Shown in pieces: positions 9,501 through 16,571 of a DNA stretch of 20,505 nucleotides (position 1 is its first letter; every line of letters starts with the position of its first letter). The stretch spans positions 1-20,505 of the forward strand of contig RFKV01000071.1 in the NCBI GenBank assembly GCA_003694175.1. The letters run 5' to 3'. The position numbers and the translations under genes are program-made. Source of the stretch: Candidatus Dojkabacteria bacterium. Lineage in GTDB: Bacteria > Patescibacteriota > Dojkabacteria > J137. A model generated the notes under the pieces. That model was not told the origin of the DNA, did not search any database, and saw only the letters and a program-made list of their open reading frames with translations.

Positions 9501-12500
9501 TGCTAGATACCAGAAGTAACGTGACTTCGTGGGATGGAGAGATGGTTTTTTACTTACCGCCTGATAAAGTTGGCAATTATAGTATTTTAAGGTTCGAAAT
9601 TAATCAGGTAAATGGAGGTAATTGGATACTGTGCAGTGAAATCAAGTTCCTTCTTAGTACTAGATCAGTCAGGTATGACATAGATGTTTTTTATAGTAAC
9701 CACAGTTCAGTGTCATTAGTCTCTAATAACTTTACCGGTCAAGCGTTTGGAAGTATATCCTATGTTGATCAAACAAATAAGTTTATTGGTATTTTTCATA
9801 AGGTAAATGAAGACAAAAACGTCTTTCAGTCGACCCCGGATTTTATTTTGAGTACTAGTTCTACTCCAAGGTTGCTAAAAGAAGTTAATGAGAAAAGTTT
9901 TTTGTATTCCGAAAGTGAAGCTTCTGTAACGTACACGTATGACTCTGGGTTTGAGATCTTTGGTTTCGAAGGAACATCAGCTCCTAAGATTATAAGCACG
10001 GGGAATTCTGACCATATAGTGAATGAAGTGTCTCCTGGTGATTTTCACTTGAGTCTTGATGCAAGGGTTGCAGATGATAGTGATGTGAATGCATCAAGTA
10101 TTGAGGAGCTTTACAGTAGAATACAACCTTCTTCAATAATTGGTTCTCCTAAATTACTCAAGTCACCACATACATCAGGATTAGCCATACTTCCAAGAGT
10201 AGGCTCTGGTGCAATATATTTTGACGGAATTGATCAAATAAAATTTCCTCATTACTCTTTTAGGCCCATAGATGTGACTGCAACAAGTATTAGAGGTACA
10301 TCATCATTATCATTATCTAATAAATCAGATAAGAGAGGTTGGTCTGTGGCAAGTTGGGTATGGGTATCAGGAAGTTCGAATGCAAATGGAAGAGCGTTTT
10401 TAGTTTTTGAACATCCAACGCCTTCATACACCACTGAGTTTACTATTAATGGTAGTAACTATTCTTTACAAGTTAAATACGGTTCAACGACTTGGATTCC
10501 TATCGGTGGAATAAGTTTAACGCCAAATCAATGGATTCACGTTGCTGTAAGCTGTGTATTTGATTCCTATGACAGTTTTGGGGGCCCATTATTTAAGTTT
10601 CATTTTTACATCAACGGAGAGTTTAAGGCAAAAAGTAGCAGAGCCTCTAATTCATGTGGTGTTTACGGGGAAAATATTGCTATTGGTCGTGGAACAGCAG
10701 TTCTTGATGGTGCCATTGATGATTTGTTTATTTTTGATAGCGGGGCTTTAACGCCTGCACAAGTAAGGATGCTATATTTCAGAGCGTTACACCCTGTAGT
10801 TAGTGCAACATCAAACACTCTAACATTCAACAACATAAGTGGAATGGCTAAGGATGAGCTAGCAGGTTATGCAGTAGAAATTGTAAATGGTACTGGAGCA
10901 GGTCAGATTAGAATCATCAAATCAAACACTTCAAATCAATTTACTTTTACCCAAAACTGGCAGACTACACCAGATAATACATCAACATTTAGACTATTAG
11001 CTACATCACTTCCAATGACTGGAGGGAGTTTTGAGGATAGCCAGGTAAGGTACGCTGACAGAAAACAAAGATTCATTGGTATAAACGATGGTGCAAATGA
11101 GGGGGAGGCTGTGCTGTATTCAAGGGATAGATTTTTTGTTAAGTACGAGGATTTGTTAAGTCACGAAAATATACTGCAAGATGATTTAGGTAATGTTTGG
11201 CAGGCAAATTTTGACAACATTCTATTTCACTTTGCAATCAACAATAAGGCATACGTTGTTTCAGAAAAACATGTATGGATTCAGAAGAGTGACAGCTCGA
11301 TTTTTCAGAGTTTAAAAGGTCAAAATCAGAGTATAAAGCTTGTTGATGATTATAGTTCTGGCAAAGATTTTGTGATTAGGGTTGGCAAAAAAGAACTACC
11401 AGGAGTTACCGAAACAATATTGTATGCTATTCCATACATTCAAAAGGTATTTATAAGTTACGGTATTATTTTTGATTCTTTGCCAACTATTATCTGGAGT
11501 ACAAGTTTTACTGAAACCAGTAACCTAAACGATGAAGATTTTACTCATTCAATTTTAAATGAGCAAACTCGGGGTTTTGAGTTTCAAAGGGGGGTAGGGA
11601 GAAACTGTAGTGGATGTAGCGTAAGTCTAGCGCCTGCAGTTCTCCATTGGATGGCGATTGGACCTTCATCTCAGATTAGTGGTAGTGGTGCAGACTTGGC
11701 AGAAAATTATTTGACCTATGACAAAACTCTTGAAGCTGGTGATGTCGTCTCGATAGATTCCGCAAAAGATGTTGCCGTTAAAAAAGCATCAATAGGAGAT
11801 CAAAGAGCAATTGGCATCATAGCCACAAAACCTGCAATAGTAATTGGAAACACAGATGGAACAACTGAAGGAGTTAAAACTTCGATTACTGGAGAGGAAG
11901 TAAGGACTGGTCAAGCAAAGACAGTTCCTGTTGCACTTGCTGGTAGAGTGCCCGTAAAAGTAACGCTTGAAAACGGACCGATTAAGCGAGGGGACTTTTT
12001 AACTGTTTCATCAATTAAGCCAGGATATGCTGCAAAAGCTATTAAACCTGGAGTAACCATTGGTAGAGCTTTAGAAGAATTTGATGGCACAAACACTGTG
12101 CTTGGGATTCTTGATGTTAAAAACTCAGTATCTTTAGACCAAATAAATGATCTTAGCAAAAATGCAGTGTTTACATCCAGCATTCTTGTTGACGCACTAG
12201 AAAAATTAAATTCTGGAAGTGATGAATTAGGCGAATCAAAAATGTCTGAGGGTAAAATTATGGCTTTTGTACAGACTGGTTATTACTGGGGAGAACTATC
12301 TGAAAGTCAGAAAGTGACCAATGGCGAGAGTAGTAAACCATTGGATACAGTTCTTACAGCTCAAAGTTCAAAATCCAAAAAAATACCTGATTTGGTAAAA
12401 AAAGAAGATAAGTTAGAAGAAGCACCAAATTTTGATTCAGAGGTATTGTCACTAGATGAAGAAAAAACGGATCCAAGCCAAGATTTCACTGCTGTTGCAA

Positions 12501-12916
12501 TCAATGATTTTATTTCATCTGAAGAACAAATATTTACAGTTGATAAAACATCCAAGACACTTGTGATACAAAACATAAAACAAGTACGAATGTTTGATAA
12601 AAAATTTATTTTTGATTCGTACGGAAACTTTACTGCCAAGGGTACGGTTAGTGCTAAAAATTTAGAGGTTGTAGGTGACAGAGCAGGGTCGGCAGTTATA
12701 CGCGCTGGTGAGTCGGAAGTAAAAGTAAGCGTTTCGGGCTTAAAATCATCAGATATAGTTTTGACTTCTGTTGTTTCTGAAAATAAGATTCCAATATATG
12801 TAAAAATTGATGAGGCAGGTCAAAGCTTTATGATTAAACTTTCGGAATCTGTTGCTGAGAAAGATGTTGAGGTTTTATACGTAATTATATCAAGAAAAGA
12901 AAATTTCCCAGAATGA
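6515..12916 (+). CDS. giant adhesin-like protein with discoidin, LamG and tail-fibre-like domains
   Basis: A 2,133-residue exported protein. I start at ATG 6515 because the candidate promoter's start point lies past the in-frame GTG at 6491 and AAGG lies 12 bases before it; GTG 6491 would add eight residues. Residues 9-33 form the signal peptide (SIA-Q cleavage). Residues about 37-170 resemble an N-terminal domain common in bacterial fibre-like proteins (SIYDAQTGG ... LNTVPFAYYSD). A beta-rich, capsid-decoration-like part follows at about 289-410. Three tandem F5/8 type C (discoidin) domains lie at about 647-782, 784-913 and 917-1046. A LamG/concanavalin-like domain spans 1230-1422 and ends DGAIDDLFIFD. 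An ADLAENY motif (1726-1732) opens a tail-fibre-like section, followed by a Lys/Glu-rich linker and a small beta domain. No C-terminal membrane anchor is seen. Discoidin and LamG folds usually bind glycans or glycoproteins, so a role in attachment is likely but inferred. Confidence 0.88.
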   Translation: MMCIKFKDLAVVFLFYITFLSLILLIYEVPSIAQSSELMNFQSKIVNKSDGTNISSTTPCVATNTCDFRVSIYDAQTGGNLKWQEVHENVPILATSGIFNLRLNSVCNSWIGSPTPPVGCTATPTVTGINWSTNPTLWIELQFSPAGDNTWTETFTRQRLNTVPFAYYSDTAGSLNGLNQNNFVQTQPSTSQIITGTSSNPLINLNYTGSGTPPLASLKVAGVERFQVTNSGNLMVASNSSNGSISLGNGSNNILSTSAASGNSSSDLYWGDDKVCIESGIGCPDSLYVKLTNTSGVNLLAGSVVVRDDSNDNSFTTTTIQNDPKVLGVLAENCSNGSLCRVAVSGKATVNLISAASRGMFVRASNTAGYGIATSSSTTNGLLGVTISEDNTSPYAVEILLSKNLGGGLNAVLEDSVFGSIDTPVNLSVYGDVLLAGEKQIVLSGVDIVEVRKWDTTNLVKSVSKSWVSEVIDSSGKDCNISTHDRCGNPEIPLTAWVVATTNSVMIFDGIRDQMWMKFEVGPGKSIEGNVTALDVLRDAIYIGTKGSANSGLFEINFSDDKVYKYNELGKHVRSTSIAYRNSSGTYTLIDNAYMIFSNNVNDVDAKYFENLGYNSRYIAIATEDAGSVVLTLDSDVRFNTTTTVINPRSSGVASSNENSSSSGNVFDYNPLTSYSSTSDPDNTPVWISYKMAYPKAVNSYSVVAPLFGLPMMPKNWTFEGSHDGSNWFVLDTRTNEVGWTAAESRTYSFVNNQKYKNYRIRVTSNNAVGALLIGDLRFDGIGNTFSYSHSVGSSYLNAFDSDLSTNWDAGVDPTPSAPVWLAVVHTNPLIFQRYAIGGNQGGRMPRDWTIEASNDFINWTVLDTRTGVTWAPPGTNDFMSFSFSNSIGYRFYRIRITDNNTSGSLLLGMITFEDMMASSVYLGVPNHGIVNTMDGDVNTYYASKAFDGFPQNFYFHNPGKAIINSYSWYVHAGLNDRAPKDWNFYGSNDGSNWDLLDTRSNVTSWDGEMVFYLPPDKVGNYSILRFEINQVNGGNWILCSEIKFLLSTRSVRYDIDVFYSNHSSVSLVSNNFTGQAFGSISYVDQTNKFIGIFHKVNEDKNVFQSTPDFILSTSSTPRLLKEVNEKSFLYSESEASVTYTYDSGFEIFGFEGTSAPKIISTGNSDHIVNEVSPGDFHLSLDARVADDSDVNASSIEELYSRIQPSSIIGSPKLLKSPHTSGLAILPRVGSGAIYFDGIDQIKFPHYSFRPIDVTATSIRGTSSLSLSNKSDKRGWSVASWVWVSGSSNANGRAFLVFEHPTPSYTTEFTINGSNYSLQVKYGSTTWIPIGGISLTPNQWIHVAVSCVFDSYDSFGGPLFKFHFYINGEFKAKSSRASNSCGVYGENIAIGRGTAVLDGAIDDLFIFDSGALTPAQVRMLYFRALHPVVSATSNTLTFNNISGMAKDELAGYAVEIVNGTGAGQIRIIKSNTSNQFTFTQNWQTTPDNTSTFRLLATSLPMTGGSFEDSQVRYADRKQRFIGINDGANEGEAVLYSRDRFFVKYEDLLSHENILQDDLGNVWQANFDNILFHFAINNKAYVVSEKHVWIQKSDSSIFQSLKGQNQSIKLVDDYSSGKDFVIRVGKKELPGVTETILYAIPYIQKVFISYGIIFDSLPTIIWSTSFTETSNLNDEDFTHSILNEQTRGFEFQRGVGRNCSGCSVSLAPAVLHWMAIGPSSQISGSGADLAENYLTYDKTLEAGDVVSIDSAKDVAVKKASIGDQRAIGIIATKPAIVIGNTDGTTEGVKTSITGEEVRTGQAKTVPVALAGRVPVKVTLENGPIKRGDFLTVSSIKPGYAAKAIKPGVTIGRALEEFDGTNTVLGILDVKNSVSLDQINDLSKNAVFTSSILVDALEKLNSGSDELGESKMSEGKIMAFVQTGYYWGELSESQKVTNGESSKPLDTVLTAQSSKSKKIPDLVKKEDKLEEAPNFDSEVLSLDEEKTDPSQDFTAVAINDFISSEEQIFTVDKTSKTLVIQNIKQVRMFDKKFIFDSYGNFTAKGTVSAKNLEVVGDRAGSAVIRAGESEVKVSVSGLKSSDIVLTSVVSENKIPIYVKIDEAGQSFMIKLSESVAEKDVEVLYVIISRKENFPE
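8453..9652 (+). repeat. three tandem discoidin (F5/8 type C) domain repeats
   Basis: Each encoded copy contains the same core: (P)KDW or RDW, then a beta strand, S-N/H-D-G-S-N-W or a close variant, then a Leu-Asp-Thr-Arg strand. It ends with a Tyr-Arg-Ile-Arg-like or equivalent strand and a short hydrophobic exit (DLRFDG, MITFED, EIKFL). The copies differ substantially at the DNA level. The third has the most divergent C-terminal half. Confidence 0.75.
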
Positions 12917-13794
12917 AGGTATTGTTTTCCTCGTTGTCGATGTTAAGTATTCCAGTTTGGGTCTTGTGGGCTTATTTTTTTCAAAACAGCTTGAGTGTAT
13001 ACAGTACACAGACTTATCAAAGAGCAATAGTATTATCATCATTTGCATTGCTTTGCATTTCTTTATTTAGGTTGATTTTCGAGTCTAGAAAATTCTTAAA
13101 AAATGTTGATGTATATAGAATCAAAAGTGTATTCAAAAATAGATATCTTCAAATATTTTTTCTTTTCTCTTTGGCTGCTGTTTTTGTGAACAGAGCGTTT
13201 TTGATCTTTGGTTTCTTGCTGATGATTTTTTATAAAAACATATCGCAAGAAAAAAATGAGTCTAAAAAATTAACTCAATTAAAAGATTTACCTTTAGTAT
13301 TTCTAACCTTTTTGGTGTCTGTTTTTGGTATTATTTTTCCGAGTTCATCTATATCAGTTGCAGTAGCAAATCAAAGAGCTTACAACTTAAATACTTTACC
13401 TCCAAGAAATTCAAACGTAAGTATTAGTGACTTCTTCGCAACAAACACTTTGGATTTTTCCATAGGAGACTGGGTGAGTATTCTAAATCAAAATACTGAT
13501 CATCTTCAATTTATTAACCAAGAAGTAAAGGTAGAAGGTTTTGTATATAGACCTCATAACTTGCCCCAAAATCTTTTTTTGATATCAAGATTTGTAGTGC
13601 GATGTTGTGCTGCAGATGCAACTCCTATAGGTCTTCCTGTACTTTTGGGTCAAAGTGAATCTAGTCTATACAGGGACGGACAGTGGCTTCGTGTGCAAGG
13701 TATCTTCGATTATGACAGAGAAAATGACTTCTTGTACATTAAGCCACAACTAATTGAGCAAATTGAACCATTAACAAATCCTTATGTATATTAG
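12913..13794 (+). CDS. YcgQ/TIGR03943-family integral membrane protein
   Basis: A 293-residue protein with about four transmembrane segments in the first 150 residues and a soluble C-terminal domain (about 165-293). The signature RFVVRCCAADATPIG (226-240, Cys231-Cys232), followed by a short beta domain ending in LYIKP, is diagnostic of the C-terminal half of B. subtilis YcgQ-like proteins (TIGR03943, formerly DUF1980). In many bacteria these are encoded beside a YcgR/UPF0718-type permease and linked to metal stress; no permease is present here. The ATG overlaps the stop of the adhesin gene as ATGA, so translation is probably coupled, and the next gene overlaps its end by 11 bases. That operon placement suggests a role in making, exporting or metallating surface proteins. 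Biochemical function is unknown. Confidence 0.82.
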   Translation: MKVLFSSLSMLSIPVWVLWAYFFQNSLSVYSTQTYQRAIVLSSFALLCISLFRLIFESRKFLKNVDVYRIKSVFKNRYLQIFFLFSLAAVFVNRAFLIFGFLLMIFYKNISQEKNESKKLTQLKDLPLVFLTFLVSVFGIIFPSSSISVAVANQRAYNLNTLPPRNSNVSISDFFATNTLDFSIGDWVSILNQNTDHLQFINQEVKVEGFVYRPHNLPQNLFLISRFVVRCCAADATPIGLPVLLGQSESSLYRDGQWLRVQGIFDYDRENDFLYIKPQLIEQIEPLTNPYVY

Positions 13795-15175
13795 TCAAGT
13801 AAAGTTCAAAAAAATAACAATTGTTTTCTTGTTAACACTTTTGATTCTAATTGCATTTTTTTTTGTTCTGAATGGTCTTATAACAACCAAATACTTAGGT
13901 GTTGAGTTGACAGTAGATGAGCTTTCACTGCCTGTCAGCAAAAATCAATCAATACGTTTTCTTTTTTCAAGATCAATAGTTCAGTCGGATATAGAAGTAT
14001 TGGTAGATCCTAAATTTGATTTTTCTGTAAGATGGTTTCCTAAGGAGATAGTTATAATTCCTGAGAAAGTTTTACTAAATAATCAAATCTACAAAGTTAC
14101 AATTAGAGGAAAAATTAAGGATAACTTAAAAAGAGAGATTGTAGACTTCATTGAATATGAGTTTAAAACAAGACCATATGAGTTTGTTTTTAAAAGGATT
14201 GATGGATCAAATGAGACTCTCGTAAGGTCAAATTTATCTGATTTTAAAGAGCAAGAGGTTTTTAAATCACAAACTATTAAGAAATTCGATGCAAATAGAG
14301 TTTTATTTGCTGTAATAGAAACCATGAAAAGTGGCTTTGACAGATTGATTGTAAAAAAGTTTGGAGGCGAGACAATATTCCAAACCACCACTGATTCAAA
14401 ACTAATACCGAGCGTCTCAATTTCAGATGATTCAAAGTATTTGATGTTTTTAGAACAAGATGCTGTCAGAGAATCGGGTTTCACAATACCCAAAAGCGAA
14501 TCAAGACTTAAAATTTACGATATAAACAATAATCGCTTTTTAAAAATTCCCTCTGATAGTAATTTTTCCGAGGTGATGGAATCAACTTTTGCCCCAGACT
14601 CAAAGACCATCATACTTAAAAAAGCGGATGGTAATTATTATTTGACAAATGTTAGCAACTTATCCAAAAGCACATTACTTGGACGCTATACCTCTTTTGG
14701 AGGTTTTGATGAAAAGGGCCAAAAAATTTTGTTTACATCATATGATCCGCTTTATACTTACTCTTCTTATCCATTTATAGCAATATTTTCGTCAAATCGT
14801 AAAGTAAATCAAATTAACGATGGTGAAAACTACGTCACAAATCCTAGGTTTTTTAAAGATGGTGCTATACTGTTTGCTTCAGAATATAAATCAGTTGAGG
14901 GTACTAAGGGATTGATGGAGATCAAAATGTTTAAAGATGGTGTAACAAAGAGTCTTGCCAGAATTGATGGTTATAGTCTCGAGCTTCCGAATGTTTCCGA
15001 TGATTACTTTTACTTTTCAGCAGAAAGATACACAGTCGAAAATCTTCTTAATTATGAAAAAACAAGAATTTTTGCCAATGAATCTAAACCTTATCATGCG
15101 GACACAATAATATTTAATGCAGATGGAGTTTTAATTAAGATTTTCGAAAATTGTACTGATTTTCGATGGATATGA
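13784..15175 (+). CDS. membrane-anchored Ig-like plus beta-propeller protein
   Basis: A 463-residue protein. Residues about 8-30 form a single uncleaved-looking hydrophobic segment, so the rest should lie outside the membrane. Residues about 38-130 resemble a bacterial Ig-like domain of the SbsA/Big_5 type (strand pattern with SIRFLFSRSI and an EYEFKT end). From about 160 to the C-terminus there are repeated blades with the motif Ser-Asp-Asp-Ser-Lys-Tyr-Leu, Ala-Pro-Asp-Ser-Lys and Asp-Glu-Lys-Gly-Gln-Lys, as in TolB/DPP-IV-type WD40-like propellers. No peptidase domain follows. The start overlaps the previous gene by 11 bases and has no Shine-Dalgarno site, which fits translational coupling. 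It is the last gene of the adhesin operon, so it may bind or organise the giant protein at the membrane; this is inference. Confidence 0.8.
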   Translation: MYISQVKFKKITIVFLLTLLILIAFFFVLNGLITTKYLGVELTVDELSLPVSKNQSIRFLFSRSIVQSDIEVLVDPKFDFSVRWFPKEIVIIPEKVLLNNQIYKVTIRGKIKDNLKREIVDFIEYEFKTRPYEFVFKRIDGSNETLVRSNLSDFKEQEVFKSQTIKKFDANRVLFAVIETMKSGFDRLIVKKFGGETIFQTTTDSKLIPSVSISDDSKYLMFLEQDAVRESGFTIPKSESRLKIYDINNNRFLKIPSDSNFSEVMESTFAPDSKTIILKKADGNYYLTNVSNLSKSTLLGRYTSFGGFDEKGQKILFTSYDPLYTYSSYPFIAIFSSNRKVNQINDGENYVTNPRFFKDGAILFASEYKSVEGTKGLMEIKMFKDGVTKSLARIDGYSLELPNVSDDYFYFSAERYTVENLLNYEKTRIFANESKPYHADTIIFNADGVLIKIFENCTDFRWI

Positions 15176-15198
15176 AACCAAAAAAATCAAAAAAAGTA

Positions 15199-15227
15199 TT
15201 GAAAGATTATTGAAATAGGTTTAAATT
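15199..15227 (+). promoter_or_regulatory. weak candidate promoter of the secreted surface protein gene
   Basis: TTGAAA (15199-15204) and TAAATT (15222-15227) are 17 bases apart (5/6 and 4/6 matches). The predicted start near 15234 would give a leader of about 106 bases containing the GAAAGGAGG element. No terminator is visible after the preceding operon, so read-through from upstream is also possible. Confidence 0.35.
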
Positions 15228-15229
15228 TA

Positions 15230-15236
15230 GGGAGGT
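15230..15236 (+). promoter_or_regulatory. orphan Shine-Dalgarno-like sequence in leader
   Basis: GGGAGGT occurs 103 bases before the ATG at 15340 and has no ATG or GTG at initiation distance. It is the first of two such motifs in this leader and may overlap the predicted transcription start, so it may only partly be transcribed. Confidence 0.3.
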
Positions 15237-15275
15237 AGGTATTATTAAGTAGTTGCAAAGTGTTTAAACTTTAAC

Positions 15276-15285
15276 GAAAGGAGGT
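15276..15285 (+). promoter_or_regulatory. STAB-SD-like 5' mRNA stabiliser candidate
   Basis: GAAAGGAGGT is a perfect complement to the usual 16S rRNA 3' end, but it lies 54 bases upstream of the ATG at 15340, far outside initiation range. There is no ATG, GTG or TTG-led reading frame of use behind it. GAAAGGAGG is identical to the core of the STAB-SD element in Bacillus thuringiensis cry leaders, where a bound 30S subunit protects the mRNA from 5' decay. A similar role here is inferred. Confidence 0.45.
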
Positions 15286-15339
15286 ATAAATTTTACAAAT
15301 TGTAGTTTTATATTTTATTTAAATGTTATTTTATTGTTT

Positions 15340-16371
15340 ATGAGAGAAAAGTTGTTCATACCACTTGTTGTCCTTACATTCTTGATCTCTCCTATTGTTG
15401 GTTTTGTTCGCGTGGAGGCTGCACAAGTTGTTGCTTATGTAGACTTAAACGCACAACCAGCTACATCCCCATCTACAATATCAGCTGCTCCAGAAGTCGC
15501 AGCTTCGACAGTACAGAATTTTTATGTATCCTATGTGCCCAGTAGCACGCAGTTTGCCTCAGGTGACTCTGTCACAATCTATCTACCAGGAGTATTCACT
15601 ACCGGTACGTTATGCGCAACGCCAACCACCGATGCTGATGGGGATACCACAACAGATGGGTCCATGGCGGTAAGTGGAAATACGACCGTAGGTTGGACTT
15701 ATACTTATACATTCACAGCTGCTACGACTCTAGCAACATCGACTGGAGTGGAGTTTTGTATAAGAGCAACTACGCCTTCGGCCAACGGAAACTATTCAAT
15801 TGCGGTTTCTGATACGAATGATAATGACTTTTCTTCAGCACTAATTTATGTGGGTACTCCAGCAGCATCTGCTAATACTAATGATGTTTCGGTTTCTGCG
15901 ACGGTACCATATTCTATGTCTCTTGAGATAAAGGATCCAACTACAACATCAAACGTTAATAGTTGTAATTTAGGGTCTCTTAATCCATCTGCAGTTAACA
16001 CTTGTTCGTACAGAATAGCTGCGGGAACTAACTTGACAAGTGGTATGAGGGTAACAGCGCTTTCAAACGGCCCTTTGACTTCTGGTTCTAATACAATTCC
16101 AAATGTATCTGATGGGTCAGTAACTGCGGGTTTTAGCGAACATGGTGTCACTTTGACTGCAGGATCTGGTTGGACGCTGACGTCACCTTTTGATTCTGGG
16201 GATGATCCGATTACCACGACTGAGTCTCAGCTGTTTTCAAGAACCAGCGTTGTTGACAGCTCCAACTCATCAAATTGGACTACAGTCACACACAAAGCAT
16301 CGGTAAGCTCATCAGCAAGTGCTGGTACTTACACTCAGATCGTGACCTACAGAGCATATGCTATGCCGTAA
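15340..16371 (+). CDS. secreted surface protein, possibly S-layer- or fibre-like
   Basis: A 343-residue protein with a clear signal peptide (residues 1-27, cleavage VEA-AQ) and an Ala/Ser/Thr-rich, Lys-poor mature part with no transmembrane anchor. ATG 15340 is preferred over an in-frame TTG at 15334 because it begins the basic MREK n-region. Two halves are visible: about 30-178, with two cysteines and repeated Thr-rich beta strands, and about 182-343, which starts VSATVPYSMSLEI and has a Cys-x15-Cys pair (CNLGSLNPS ... TCSYRIA) and a C-terminal strand ending in YAMP. No enzyme motif is present. Composition is visibly more GC-rich than its neighbours (34 G/C in 15601-15660 against 22 in 14641-14700). 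Its own long leader and strong terminator suggest high expression as a monocistronic unit. I do not recognise a named family. Confidence 0.85.
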   Translation: MREKLFIPLVVLTFLISPIVGFVRVEAAQVVAYVDLNAQPATSPSTISAAPEVAASTVQNFYVSYVPSSTQFASGDSVTIYLPGVFTTGTLCATPTTDADGDTTTDGSMAVSGNTTVGWTYTYTFTAATTLATSTGVEFCIRATTPSANGNYSIAVSDTNDNDFSSALIYVGTPAASANTNDVSVSATVPYSMSLEIKDPTTTSNVNSCNLGSLNPSAVNTCSYRIAAGTNLTSGMRVTALSNGPLTSGSNTIPNVSDGSVTAGFSEHGVTLTAGSGWTLTSPFDSGDDPITTTESQLFSRTSVVDSSNSSNWTTVTHKASVSSSASAGTYTQIVTYRAYAMP

Positions 16372-16410
16372 CCGGTAGATTTGGTGGGTAGGTTTTAGAT
16401 CTGTGTAGTT

Positions 16411-16434
16411 GAGCGGCGTTTGCCGCTCTTTTTT
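16411..16434 (+). terminator. intrinsic terminator
   Basis: A perfect 7-bp GC-rich stem, GAGCGGC (16411-16417) with GCCGCTC (16422-16428), has a GTTT loop and is followed directly by six T. It lies 40 bases after the stop of the secreted surface protein gene. The following 100 bases are T-rich and non-coding. Confidence 0.92.
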
Positions 16435-16536
16435 GTTTCTTTTATTTTTGGTATTTTGCTCTGCTTTTTGGCTTGGATTTGTTTAGAGTTTGTTTTGAAT
16501 TCATTAGTTTATGTCATTATTTAATGTAAACAATAC

Positions 16537-16565
16537 TAGACAATTTGAAATAACTCTTGTATAAT
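16537..16565 (+). promoter_or_regulatory. near-consensus promoter abutting a start codon
   Basis: TAGACA (16537-16542, 5/6) and a perfect TATAAT (16560-16565) are separated by exactly 17 bases. The base seven positions after the -10 box is the A of the ATG at 16572, so the transcript should begin at or within a base or two of the start codon: a leaderless mRNA. Confidence 0.75.
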
Positions 16566-16571
16566 ACGAGC

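Noticed and set aside
11690..12140. Prophage, because of the tail-fibre-like section and the ADLAENY motif
   Set aside because: No capsid, terminase, portal, integrase or lysis genes are present. The section is part of an exported protein with a signal peptide in a cellular operon.
12361..12639. Antisense and alternate-frame open frames inside the giant genes
   Set aside because: They lie wholly within well-supported long coding regions, show no recognisable domain, and have no promoter or start signal.
12905..12950. Possible TGA-as-glycine code as in Gracilibacteria/Absconditabacteria
   Set aside because: TGA ends several genes cleanly, including the ATGA overlap at 12913-12916, and no long gene contains an in-frame TGA. 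Read-through at 12914 meets a TAA within a dozen codons.
15236..15322. Leader peptide behind the two orphan Shine-Dalgarno motifs
   Set aside because: No ATG or GTG follows at initiation distance. Only ATT- or TTG-led frames of 4-10 codons exist, which is too weak to call a gene.
16557..16571. TTG 16557 as start of the small unknown protein
   Set aside because: It overlaps the perfect TATAAT box and would not be transcribed from that promoter.
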